This document shows positions 7,929 to 14,708 of a stretch of DNA of 20,300 bases, one piece after another (within the stretch, counting starts at the first letter, position 1; every line of letters begins with the position of its first letter). Location of the stretch: positions 1-20,300 of the forward strand of contig JBKKCR010000037.1 of assembly GCA_046712825.1 (NCBI GenBank), written 5' to 3'. The DNA is from DATFGK01 sp046712825. Its GTDB lineage: Bacteria > Actinomycetota > AC-67. The notes under the pieces are model-generated. The model did not search any database and was not told where the DNA came from. It saw nothing but the letters and a program-made list of their open reading frames with translations. A program made the translations under genes and the position numbers.

Positions 7929-8963
7929 ATGGGTGAGCCGCAGGGATTGAAGTGGACACGCGAAGAGGTCCAGGACGTCATCGAGTCCATCCCGTCGAAC
8001 TTCCCGACCGTCTACTGCTGGGACTACGAGGTCAACCGTAAGGACCTGCGTGCGCTCTACGAGCGCGCCAAGGTCGAGCAGTGGAACGCACAGACCCATC
8101 CCGACTGGTCGATCAAGGTCGAGGTCACACCCGACAAGTTCCCGGACGAGCGCATCCCGTTCTACGGCACCGAGTACTGGGACCGGATGACCGAGAAGGA
8201 ACGACAGGACTTCCGTGTCGCCGTCACGGCGTGGTCGCTCTCACAGTTCATGCACGGCGAGCAGGGCGCGTTGCTCGCTACCGCGAAGATCGTGAAGAGC
8301 GTCCCGTCGATCGACGCGAAGTTCTACGCGGCGACGCAGGTGATGGACGAGGCGCGCCACGTCGAGGTGTACCACAAGTATCTCACGGAGAAGCTCGAGG
8401 GCACGTTCCCGATCACGCCGCCGCTGCGGACGCTGCTCGATGCGATCCTCACCGACTCGCGGTGGGACATGACTTACCTCGGGATGCAGATCCTCGTCGA
8501 GGGGCTGGCGCTCGCGGCGTTCGGCATGATCTACCAAACGACGAAGGAGCCGCTGATCCGACAGATCACGCAATACATCATGGCGGACGAAGCCCGGCAC
8601 GTCGCGTTCGGCGTGCTCAGTCTGAAGGACATCTATCCGGAGATGACCTCGGCCGAGCTCAAGGAGCGCGAGGAATTCACGATCGAGGCGTGTCACATGA
8701 TGCGAGACCGCTTCGACATGGCCGAGCTCTACGAGCGGATGGGGCTGCCGGTCAAGGAGCTCGTTGAGATCCGCATGAAGTCGGAAGGGATGAAGCTCTT
8801 CCGGAGCTTGCTGTTCATGAAGATCGTGCCGAACCTCCGTAAGCTCGGGCTCCTGACACCGCGCGTGCGCGAGGAGTTCGCGCGCATGGACGTCCTGAAG
8901 TTCGAGAACATGTCGTCGACCGACGAGGACGTCGCCGACTCGAGCCTCGTTCAGACCGGCTAA
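7929..8963 (+). CDS. Ferritin-like / R2-like di-iron carboxylate protein
   Basis: 344 residues. Six candidate ligands fall in two matching half-sites: E111, E141 and H144 (DEARH), then E191, E221 and H224 (DEARH again). The spacing is identical in both halves (30 residues from first to second Glu, then ExxH), the classic arrangement of the duplicated ferritin-like four-helix bundle used by di-iron oxygenases, ribonucleotide reductase R2 and R2-like oxidases. No tyrosyl-radical or R2-specific signature is evident to me, so an oxygenase/oxidase acting on a lipid or other small molecule is more likely than a ribonucleotide reductase. GGAG at 7918-7921 sits 7 bases before ATG. The stop interleaves with that of the convergent kelch gene (CTAA at 8960-8963). 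Confidence 0.87.
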   Translation: MGEPQGLKWTREEVQDVIESIPSNFPTVYCWDYEVNRKDLRALYERAKVEQWNAQTHPDWSIKVEVTPDKFPDERIPFYGTEYWDRMTEKERQDFRVAVTAWSLSQFMHGEQGALLATAKIVKSVPSIDAKFYAATQVMDEARHVEVYHKYLTEKLEGTFPITPPLRTLLDAILTDSRWDMTYLGMQILVEGLALAAFGMIYQTTKEPLIRQITQYIMADEARHVAFGVLSLKDIYPEMTSAELKEREEFTIEACHMMRDRFDMAELYERMGLPVKELVEIRMKSEGMKLFRSLLFMKIVPNLRKLGLLTPRVREEFARMDVLKFENMSSTDEDVADSSLVQTG

Positions 8964-10021
8964 GCCGGTATCGACAGCTCCCAGAGGTCGGCGAGCTCGG
9001 CCGTTTTCCCGGCACCACCGAACAAGAGCATGCTCGGCCCGGCGACGATCGCTCCCTCGACCCCGCTGCGAGCCGGTGGTGCGGTGCCCGCGGCGTTCAG
9101 CTTCTTCCACCCTTTGGCCTCGAACGACCAAAGCTCGTTGGAGGCTCCTTCCGCGGTGGCGCCGCCGAACAGGTAGGCGGTCGTCGCGGTACCGGCGAGC
9201 GCATAGAGGTTGCGCGCCGTCGGCGCTTTACCGCCGAGCTGCGACCACTCTTGCTTCGTAGGGTTGTACAGCCACCCATCTCCGAGGAAGGGCCGTCCGT
9301 CGGTCTGTCCGCCGAAGAGCAACATCCGGCCGAAGTCCGGCAGGTAGACCGCGCGGTGAAGACAACGCTTGATCGGGCGCGGCCCGCTCTTCGGGCTCAC
9401 GTCGGTCCACTTCGCGGACAGCGCCCACGTGTCGTCGAAGCGGCCGGTGTCGGTGAATCCGTGCGAGATCGTGAGCGACGTGCCGATCTTGGCTCCGCCG
9501 GCCCCGTACCGAGCCGCCGGCGGCCCACCCGCCGGCTTCAGCTGCGTCCAGGTTCCGCGCACCGGATCGAACGCCCACGAATCGTTGAAGAACGTATTCG
9601 GGCCGCCCTGCCCGCCGAACACGACGAGGTGTCCGTCGATGAATGCGGCGCTGTGACCGAACCGCGCGGCCGGACTGCCCGGCAGTTTCTGCCATGCGTT
9701 GCTCGCCCGATCGAACGCCCAGAAATCGTTGAGCGGTTTGCCGGCCGCGCGACCGCCGAACAGGAACGCGATCGAGCCGCCGTCGTTCGCCGTGAACGTG
9801 TGGTCGCGGCGAGCGGCCGGGCCTTGCGCGGCGAGCGCGCTCCACGCCAGCGTCCGAGGTGCCGACACCGTGGGCGACGGGGAGGGCGACCCGCTTCCGG
9901 GCGTCGAGGGGCTCGGCGATGGAGCGGCGGAATCATCTCCCGAGCAGGCCGCTGCGATCCCAAGCGTCCCCAGCGCTGCTACGCGCAGGAAGTCGCGTCG
10001 GTCGAGCCGGGCGCGTGTCAC
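8960..10021 (-). CDS. Tat-exported kelch-repeat lipoprotein
   Basis: 353 residues from GTG 10021. The N-terminus has a twin-arginine motif (DRRDFLRVA), a hydrophobic stretch and a lipobox-like IAAAC, followed by a Ser/Pro-rich tether (PSPSPSTPGSGSPSPSP). This predicts folded export by Tat and lipid anchoring outside the membrane. The rest consists of about six kelch blades, each showing a hydrophobic FLFGG/VVFGG/LLFGG strand and a downstream WxxD/xxxW pair (for example NDFWAFDRASNAWQKL, NDSWAFDPVRGTWTQL), so a beta-propeller is expected. Such propellers bind proteins or glycans or act as oxidases; nothing indicates which. GTG 10021 is chosen because it follows TATACT by 7 bases (leaderless) and directly precedes the Tat signal. 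A start upstream at 10129 would overlap the divergent gene. Confidence 0.85.
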   Translation of the reverse strand: MTRARLDRRDFLRVAALGTLGIAAACSGDDSAAPSPSPSTPGSGSPSPSPTVSAPRTLAWSALAAQGPAARRDHTFTANDGGSIAFLFGGRAAGKPLNDFWAFDRASNAWQKLPGSPAARFGHSAAFIDGHLVVFGGQGGPNTFFNDSWAFDPVRGTWTQLKPAGGPPAARYGAGGAKIGTSLTISHGFTDTGRFDDTWALSAKWTDVSPKSGPRPIKRCLHRAVYLPDFGRMLLFGGQTDGRPFLGDGWLYNPTKQEWSQLGGKAPTARNLYALAGTATTAYLFGGATAEGASNELWSFEAKGWKKLNAAGTAPPARSGVEGAIVAGPSMLLFGGAGKTAELADLWELSIPA

Positions 10022-10028
10022 CGGGCGA

Positions 10029-10036
10029 AGTATAGT
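10029..10036. promoter_or_regulatory. Symmetric -10 core for divergent kelch lipoprotein and acyl-CoA dehydrogenase genes
   Basis: The plus strand reads TATAGT at 10031-10036, followed by 6 bases and ATG 10043. The minus strand reads TATACT at 10034-10029, followed by 7 bases and GTG 10021. Both match TANNNT, and in both directions the start codon coincides with the expected first transcribed base, so both mRNAs should be leaderless. The whole intergenic region is only 21 bases. No clear -35 element is seen in either direction. Confidence 0.65.
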
Positions 10037-10042
10037 GCCGCC

Positions 10043-11185
10043 ATGGCAGCGCCACTGGGACTCTCCGAGGAGCAGGGCGCGCTGCTCGACCTCGTCAAAG
10101 ACATCGCTCGCCGCGAGATCGCGCCGCACGTGGATGCGTGGGAACGCGACGCCGTCTTCCCGCGCGCGGCGTTCGACGCGCTGGGGAAGGCCGGACTACT
10201 CGGGCTGGTCTACCCGGAGGAATACGGTGGGGGAGCGCAGCCCAACGCGGTGTACCTGCTCGTGCTCGAGGAGCTCGCGGCGGCGCTCCTTTCCGTGGGG
10301 CTCGGGGCCAGCGTCCAGACGCTGACGATCTTCCCGACGCATGCGTACGGCACCGCCGAGCAAAAGGCGCGTTGGATGCCGCCGGCGTGCGCGGGGGATT
10401 GGATCGGCGCGTACTGCCTCTCCGAGCCGGGGTCGGGGTCGGACGCCTCGGCGCTCGTGACCAAGGCCGAGCGCGACGGCGACTCGTGGGTGATCAACGG
10501 ACGGAAAGCTTTCGTGACGCACGGCGGTGAGGCCGACTACTACCAGGTCCTCGCCCGCACCGGTGAGGCCGGGCCCGGCGGGATCTCATGCTTCTTCGTC
10601 CCCGCCGACACGCCCGGCGTCTCGCGCGAGAAGCTCGAGCACAAGATGGGCATGCGTTCGTCTCCGACGGCTGCGATGCTCTTCGACGGGGTGCGCGTGC
10701 CGGAGGGTCACCTGATCGGCGAGCCGGGCGTCGGATTCCGGATCGCGATGCAAGCACTCGACGGCGGCCGGCTCGGCATCGCCGCGTGCAGCGTGGGGGT
10801 CGCCAGGGCAGCCCTCGACGCAGCGGTGGCGTTCGCGCGCGAGCGCGAGGCCTTCCGCAAGCCGATAATCGAGTTCCAGGGGATCTCGTTCATGCTCGCC
10901 GACATGGCGACCCAGGTCGACGCGGCCCGCGCGCTGACGCAGGAGGCCGGACGGCGGCGCGACGCCGGCGAACCGTTCGCCACCCAGGCCGCTATGGCGA
11001 AGCTGTTCGCCTCGGACACCGCGATGCGCGTCACGACCGACGCCGTGCAGGTGCACGGCGGCTACGGCTACGTCGAAGAGTTCCCCGTCGAGCGCTACAT
11101 GCGCGAGGCCAAGGTGCTGCAGATCGTGGAAGGCACCAATCAGATCCAGCGGCTCGTGATCGGTCGCTCGCTCGGCCGCGACTAG
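10043..11185 (+). CDS. Acyl-CoA dehydrogenase
   Basis: 380 residues, the family's usual length. It introduces a 2,3-double bond into an acyl-CoA using FAD and passes electrons to an electron-transfer flavoprotein. The N-terminal helical domain contains YPEEYGG; the FAD-binding middle domain has YCLSEPGSGSD (residues 124-134) and WVINGRKAFVTHG; R242 sits in the substrate loop (ALDGGR); the C-terminal domain ends with VQVHGGYGYVEEFPVERYMREAKVLQIVEGTNQIQ in family order. E363 (EGTNQI) is the expected catalytic base. The usual REQFGxPI reads REAFRKPI here (residues 268-275), a minor departure. Chain-length preference cannot be inferred. ATG 10043 is chosen because TATAGT precedes it by 6 bases and no Shine-Dalgarno is present, implying a leaderless mRNA. 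Confidence 0.94.
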   Translation: MAAPLGLSEEQGALLDLVKDIARREIAPHVDAWERDAVFPRAAFDALGKAGLLGLVYPEEYGGGAQPNAVYLLVLEELAAALLSVGLGASVQTLTIFPTHAYGTAEQKARWMPPACAGDWIGAYCLSEPGSGSDASALVTKAERDGDSWVINGRKAFVTHGGEADYYQVLARTGEAGPGGISCFFVPADTPGVSREKLEHKMGMRSSPTAAMLFDGVRVPEGHLIGEPGVGFRIAMQALDGGRLGIAACSVGVARAALDAAVAFAREREAFRKPIIEFQGISFMLADMATQVDAARALTQEAGRRRDAGEPFATQAAMAKLFASDTAMRVTTDAVQVHGGYGYVEEFPVERYMREAKVLQIVEGTNQIQRLVIGRSLGRD

Positions 11186-11222
11186 GACGCCGCGTCCAGA
11201 GGGTTCGCTTGAGGGGCGGCTC

Positions 11223-12737
11223 GTGACGGTTCTGTGGACCGACGCGGTCGTGCTCGGCCCCGACGGCGCCGACACGGGCCTCCGCGCGCTCGCGGTGGAT
11301 CCGCCGTGGATCGTGTGGGTCGGCGCCGATCTCGCGCACGCTCCGCGATGCGCTCGCCGAGTGTCGCTCAAAGGCCGTCGCGTCTCGCCGGGGTTCGTCG
11401 ACGCGCACGCGCACCTCACGATGACGGGACTCGTGATGGAGGGCGTCGACCTGTCGTCGGTGCGTAGCGCGCAGGCCGTTCGGCGCGCGGTCGCTCGCTA
11501 CTGCGAACGGGACGGCCGGCGCTTGGTGTGTGGAACCGGCTGGGACGACGCCGCCCCGGCGTGGCGGGGGAGGGGACCGACCGGCAAAGACCTGGACCGC
11601 GCCGCCGCGAATCGATTCGTGTACCTGACCCGGGTGGATTCCCACTCGGCCGTCGTATCGACGCGCCTCTTCGACGCTGCGGGATGCGCGAAGCACGAGG
11701 GTGCCGACGTCGACGACCGTGGACGCTTCACCGGCGTCGTCCGCCGCGACGCGCATCACGCCGCTCGCCGCTTGGCGCTCGCCAAGCTGCCGGCCTCAGC
11801 GCTCACCGCCGCCAATCTCGCCGCCGCCCGCGCCGCCGCGGCCGTCGGGATCACGACGGTGCACGAGATGTGTGGCCCGTTGCACGGCGCGGGGGAGTCC
11901 GGCCTGGACATCCTGCTCGAGCAGCGATTGCCGGTGGAGGTCGTCGCCTACTACGCGTCCGAGGACGTCGGCGTTCCGCGCTCACGCGGCTTGCGAACGA
12001 TCGGCGGCGATCTGAACGTCGACGGCGCGCTCGGCTCGCGCACCGCGGCGTTGGAGAAGCCGTATGCCGACGCACGTGGACACGCGGGGTCGCTCTACCG
12101 GGACGCCGGCGACTGCGCGGCGTTCTTCGAGGAAGCCACTCGCGCCGGACTTCAGGGCGGCGTGCACTGCATCGGCGACGCTGCCTGCCGGGCGGCCGTC
12201 CGTGGGCTCGAACGGGCGGCACGACGGACATCGCTCGCGGCGGTGCGCAGGCTGCGCCATCGATTAGAGCATTTCGAGATGGCGTCGCCCGACCTGATCG
12301 GGCGCGCGGCGCGACTCGGCGCCGGGATCTCGATGCAGCCGGCGTTCGACGCCGCATGGGGCGGCCCCGGCCGCATGTACGCCAAACGTGCCGGCGCCCG
12401 CCGCTCGCGGGCGATGAACAACTTCCGGGCCGTGCTCGGCGCCGGGTGCGCGTGCGGCTTCGGCAGCGACTCGCCTATCACGCCGTTCGACCCGATGGCA
12501 GGCGTTCGGGCGGCGGCCGAACCCTCCAACCCTTCGCACGCGATCGCGTTCGCCGACGCGTTCCGGTGTGCGACGCTGGGAGCCGCCGCGCTGGCACGGG
12601 AAGAAGGGGTGAAAGGCCGGCTGGCGTGCGGCTACAGGGCCGATTGGGCGGTCTGGGACGGCGACCCCGCCCGATCCCGGCGGGCCTCGGTTGCGGCCAC
12701 CGTCCTCGGGGGCCGGGTCGTCTCCGGCGAACTGTAG
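11223..12737 (+). CDS. YtcJ-like metal-dependent amidohydrolase
   Basis: 504 residues of the amidohydrolase superfamily, amidohydrolase_3 (YtcJ) type. A small beta-sandwich formed from both ends encloses a TIM-barrel. Visible metal ligands and catalytic residues are H62-x-H64 (FVDAHAHL), H315 (GGVHCIGDA), H350 (HRLEHFE) and D416 (FGSDSPI). The C-terminal YRADWAVWDGDP completes the sandwich. Family members hydrolyse N-acyl, formamide or carbamoyl bonds; the substrate is not predictable. GTG 11223 is chosen because it opens the first strand (VLWTDAVVLGPDG) and follows GAGGGG with a suitable gap. It lies 37 bases after the acyl-CoA dehydrogenase stop, probably in the same transcript. Confidence 0.9.
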   Translation: MTVLWTDAVVLGPDGADTGLRALAVDPPWIVWVGADLAHAPRCARRVSLKGRRVSPGFVDAHAHLTMTGLVMEGVDLSSVRSAQAVRRAVARYCERDGRRLVCGTGWDDAAPAWRGRGPTGKDLDRAAANRFVYLTRVDSHSAVVSTRLFDAAGCAKHEGADVDDRGRFTGVVRRDAHHAARRLALAKLPASALTAANLAAARAAAAVGITTVHEMCGPLHGAGESGLDILLEQRLPVEVVAYYASEDVGVPRSRGLRTIGGDLNVDGALGSRTAALEKPYADARGHAGSLYRDAGDCAAFFEEATRAGLQGGVHCIGDAACRAAVRGLERAARRTSLAAVRRLRHRLEHFEMASPDLIGRAARLGAGISMQPAFDAAWGGPGRMYAKRAGARRSRAMNNFRAVLGAGCACGFGSDSPITPFDPMAGVRAAAEPSNPSHAIAFADAFRCATLGAAALAREEGVKGRLACGYRADWAVWDGDPARSRRASVAATVLGGRVVSGEL

Positions 12738-12808
12738 ACGGCCCGGGCGTTGGTGTCCGGTGCGTCGGGTGTGTCAACATCTCCGGCGACATTGAGCGAG
12801 GAGGAGAC

Positions 12809-13207
12809 ATGGACTCGAGCCGGCTGAAGACGGTGCCACTGTTCGCCACCCTGAACGAGAAAGAGCTGAAGCAGGTCGCGCACCTCGCCGACGAGGTCGA
12901 CGTACCCGAAGGCACGCGCCTCGTCGACGAGGGGAAGTTCGCACACGAGTTCTTCGTTATCGAGGAGGGCAAAGCCGAGGTCGTCCACGGCGGCAAGACC
13001 GTCGCCGAGCTCGGACCCGGCGACTTCTTCGGTGAGATCGCGCTGATCCGCACCGATCGCCGTACCGCGTCCGTCGTCGCCAAGAGCCCGATGAAGCTTA
13101 TCGTGATATTCGGCCCGAACTTCCGGTCGATGGCCTCCGACCTTCCCGGCGTCGCCGAGAAGATCGATACGGCGGTCGAGGAGCGCTGCGCGGAGCTGGA
13201 TCTCTAA
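12809..13207 (+). CDS. Stand-alone cyclic-nucleotide-binding (Crp-like) domain protein
   Basis: 132 residues forming a single cNMP-binding domain. The phosphate-binding cassette is clear: FFGEIALIRTDRRTASVVA (residues 73-91) contains the conserved GE and the RTA arginine that bind the cyclic phosphate. The N-terminal helix opens with LKTVPLFATLNEKEL, a standard start for the domain. No DNA-binding helix-turn-helix, kinase or channel part is attached, so it would act by binding a partner. AGGAGG (12799-12804) lies shortly before ATG 12809, a strong ribosome-binding site. Only 8 bases separate it from the downstream gene, which encodes a cyclase; the pair may form a local cAMP source and sensor. 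The 71-base gap upstream shows no confident promoter. Confidence 0.9.
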   Translation: MDSSRLKTVPLFATLNEKELKQVAHLADEVDVPEGTRLVDEGKFAHEFFVIEEGKAEVVHGGKTVAELGPGDFFGEIALIRTDRRTASVVAKSPMKLIVIFGPNFRSMASDLPGVAEKIDTAVEERCAELDL

Positions 13208-13215
13208 GGGACACG

Positions 13216-14547
13216 TTGGAGCGTCCTAAGACCCGCTACGCGCGCAGCGGCGATCTTCATATCGCCTATCAGGTCGTCGGCGATGGGCCCATCGATATCG
13301 TTTGGGTCCCCGGCTGGTTCTCCCACGTCGAGCAATCGTGGGAATGGATCGACATGGCGGAGTTCTTCGAGCGCTTAGCATCGTTCAGCAGGCTGATCCT
13401 CTTCGACAAGCGTGGAACCGGCTTGTCCGACCCGGTTCCCGTCAGCACTCCCGCGACGATCGAGCAGCGCATGGACGACGTCCGCGCGGTCATGGACTCC
13501 GCCGGAAGCGAGCGCGCCGCTCTCATCGGCCTCTCCGAAGGCGGGCCGATGAGCATGGTGTTCGCGGCCACCTATCCGGAGCGAACCTCGGCATTGGTCT
13601 TGACCGGTACGTTCGCGAGAGCCACCTGGGCGCCGGACTACGACATCGGCGTCCCGAGGGAGTTCGTTGAGCCGGCGATCGACGACCTCATCGACAGCTG
13701 GGGCGAAGGACTCATCCTTCAGATCGCTGCTCCGAGCATGGACACCCCCGAGAACCGGCGTGAGCTCGGACGCTACGAGCGAAGCGCCGCCAGTCCGGGG
13801 ATGGTTCGTGCCTTGATGAAGTTGAACCTCGACATCGACGTCCGGTCGATCCTTCCGACGATCAACGTCCCGACGCTCGTCCTCCACCGAGAGCAAGACA
13901 TGATGACGCCGGTCGAGATGGGCCGGTACCTGGCGGAGCACATCCCCAACGCGAAGATGGTCGAGGTGCCGGGCAACGACCACGTGCCCTGGGCCGGCGA
14001 CGTGAACCGCTTCGTCGGGGAGGTCCAGGAATTCCTGACCGGCTCCCGGCACGAAACCGCCCCAGATCGCATCCTCGCGACGGTGATGTTCAACGACATC
14101 GTGTCGTCGACCGAGCGGGCCTCGGAGATGGGCGACCAGCGGTGGAAGAAGCTGCTCGATCGGTTCTACGAGACCGCGGGCCGTCAGATCGAGCGCTTCG
14201 GCGGACGCCTCGTGGGCACGACCGGAGACGGCGTCCTGGCGACCTTCGATGGACCCGCACGCGGGGTGCGAAGCGCTACGGCCATCCGCGAGGCGGTGCG
14301 GCCGCTCGGGATCGAGATCCGCGCCGGGCTCCATACCGGCGAGTGCGAGCTCCGTGGGACGGATGTGGGTGGCATCGCCGTGCACATCGGTGCCCGCGTG
14401 TCGGCCAAGGCGGGGCCCGGCGAAGTGCTCGTATCTCGCACCGTCCGTGACCTCGTTGTGGGCTCTGGGCTCGCCTTCTCCGACCGGGGCGAGCACGAGC
14501 TGAAAGGCGTCCCGGGCACCTGGCAGCTGTACTTGGTCGATAGCTGA
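13216..14547 (+). CDS. Alpha/beta-hydrolase fused to class III adenylate/guanylate cyclase
   Basis: 443 residues in two domains. Residues 1 to about 275 form an alpha/beta hydrolase with a complete triad: S107 in GLSEG, D228 in HREQDMM and H256 in GNDHVPW. Residues from about 283 form a class III cyclase with metal-binding D294 (MFNDIVSSTE) and D338 (TTGDGVLATF), and transition-state R394 in VHIGARV. Two positions are unusual: the residue four before D338, normally the substrate-specifying Lys, is G334, and the usual Asn four before R394 is H390. The fusion resembles M. tuberculosis Rv1900c (LipJ), which also has non-canonical substrate-specifying residues. The TTG start is chosen because TRYARSGDLHIAYQVVGDGP is the standard family opening; AAGGGA precedes it. 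Whether cAMP is the true product is uncertain. Confidence 0.92.
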   Translation: MERPKTRYARSGDLHIAYQVVGDGPIDIVWVPGWFSHVEQSWEWIDMAEFFERLASFSRLILFDKRGTGLSDPVPVSTPATIEQRMDDVRAVMDSAGSERAALIGLSEGGPMSMVFAATYPERTSALVLTGTFARATWAPDYDIGVPREFVEPAIDDLIDSWGEGLILQIAAPSMDTPENRRELGRYERSAASPGMVRALMKLNLDIDVRSILPTINVPTLVLHREQDMMTPVEMGRYLAEHIPNAKMVEVPGNDHVPWAGDVNRFVGEVQEFLTGSRHETAPDRILATVMFNDIVSSTERASEMGDQRWKKLLDRFYETAGRQIERFGGRLVGTTGDGVLATFDGPARGVRSATAIREAVRPLGIEIRAGLHTGECELRGTDVGGIAVHIGARVSAKAGPGEVLVSRTVRDLVVGSGLAFSDRGEHELKGVPGTWQLYLVDS

Positions 14548-14574
14548 TCCTCCGGGTTCCTGGAACCGGGAGGA
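14548..14574 (+). terminator. Hairpin directly after the cyclase stop, possible intrinsic terminator
   Basis: The two 13-base arms (14548-14560 and 14562-14574) pair as TCCTCC-GGG-TTCC against GGAACC-GGG-AGGA with one central G-G mismatch and a very tight loop. It begins on the base after the TGA stop. No run of U follows, so it would be an L- or I-shaped terminator without a U-tract, a form often proposed in GC-rich actinobacteria. It separates the cyclase gene from the nurA operon. Confidence 0.5.
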
Positions 14575-14634
14575 GTCCGCAGGCATAATCCATCCGGCCA
14601 TCCGGCCCCTCCTCCTTCCCGAGGCTTCCTCTCT

Positions 14635-14648
14635 GGACGCGTGCGTCC
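14635..14648. repeat. Short inverted repeat upstream of the nurA operon
   Basis: GGACGC and GCGTCC flank a GT centre, giving a 14-base near-palindrome about 60 bases before the nurA start. It could be a regulator site. In GC-rich DNA a repeat of this size can arise by chance, so it is only noted. The rest of the 161-base gap (14548-14708) holds the hairpin, a short duplicated CATCCGGC, a weak TAAGGT -10 candidate (14684-14689) and the nurA ribosome-binding site. Confidence 0.25.
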
Positions 14649-14683
14649 GTGCTGGTCACGGCGTTGCTGTCGTACCCGGCGTC

Positions 14684-14703
14684 TAAGGTTCGACGGCAGG
14701 AGG
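14684..14703 (+). promoter_or_regulatory. Candidate -10 box and ribosome-binding site of the nurA-led operon
   Basis: AGGAGG at 14698-14703 lies 5 bases before ATG 14709 and fixes that start over an in-frame upstream candidate at 14649. TAAGGT at 14684-14689 fits TANNNT, but a -35 element at the right distance is poor and the implied leader is short, so the promoter part is tentative while the ribosome-binding site is firm. Confidence 0.45.
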
Positions 14704-14708
14704 CAGGT

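Noticed and set aside
9251..10042. N-terminal extension of the acyl-CoA dehydrogenase frame
   Set aside because: It runs antisense through the kelch gene with Arg-rich, domain-free sequence; the true start at 10043 has a leaderless promoter and normal family length.
11185..11197. Small GGACG/CGTCC hairpin after the acyl-CoA dehydrogenase stop
   Set aside because: A 5-bp stem with a 3-base loop and no U-tract is too weak to call a terminator.
11528..12808. Extension upstream of the cyclic-nucleotide-binding gene
   Set aside because: Out-of-frame shadow of the amidohydrolase gene; the strong AGGAGG site supports ATG 12809.
14591..14607. Short tandem CATCCGGC repeat in the cyclase-nurA gap
   Set aside because: Only two 8-base copies; no sign of a longer array or known element.
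14649..14708. Upstream start for NurA
   Set aside because: No ribosome-binding site there and the added residues look non-conserved; ATG 14709 has AGGAGG 5 bases upstream.
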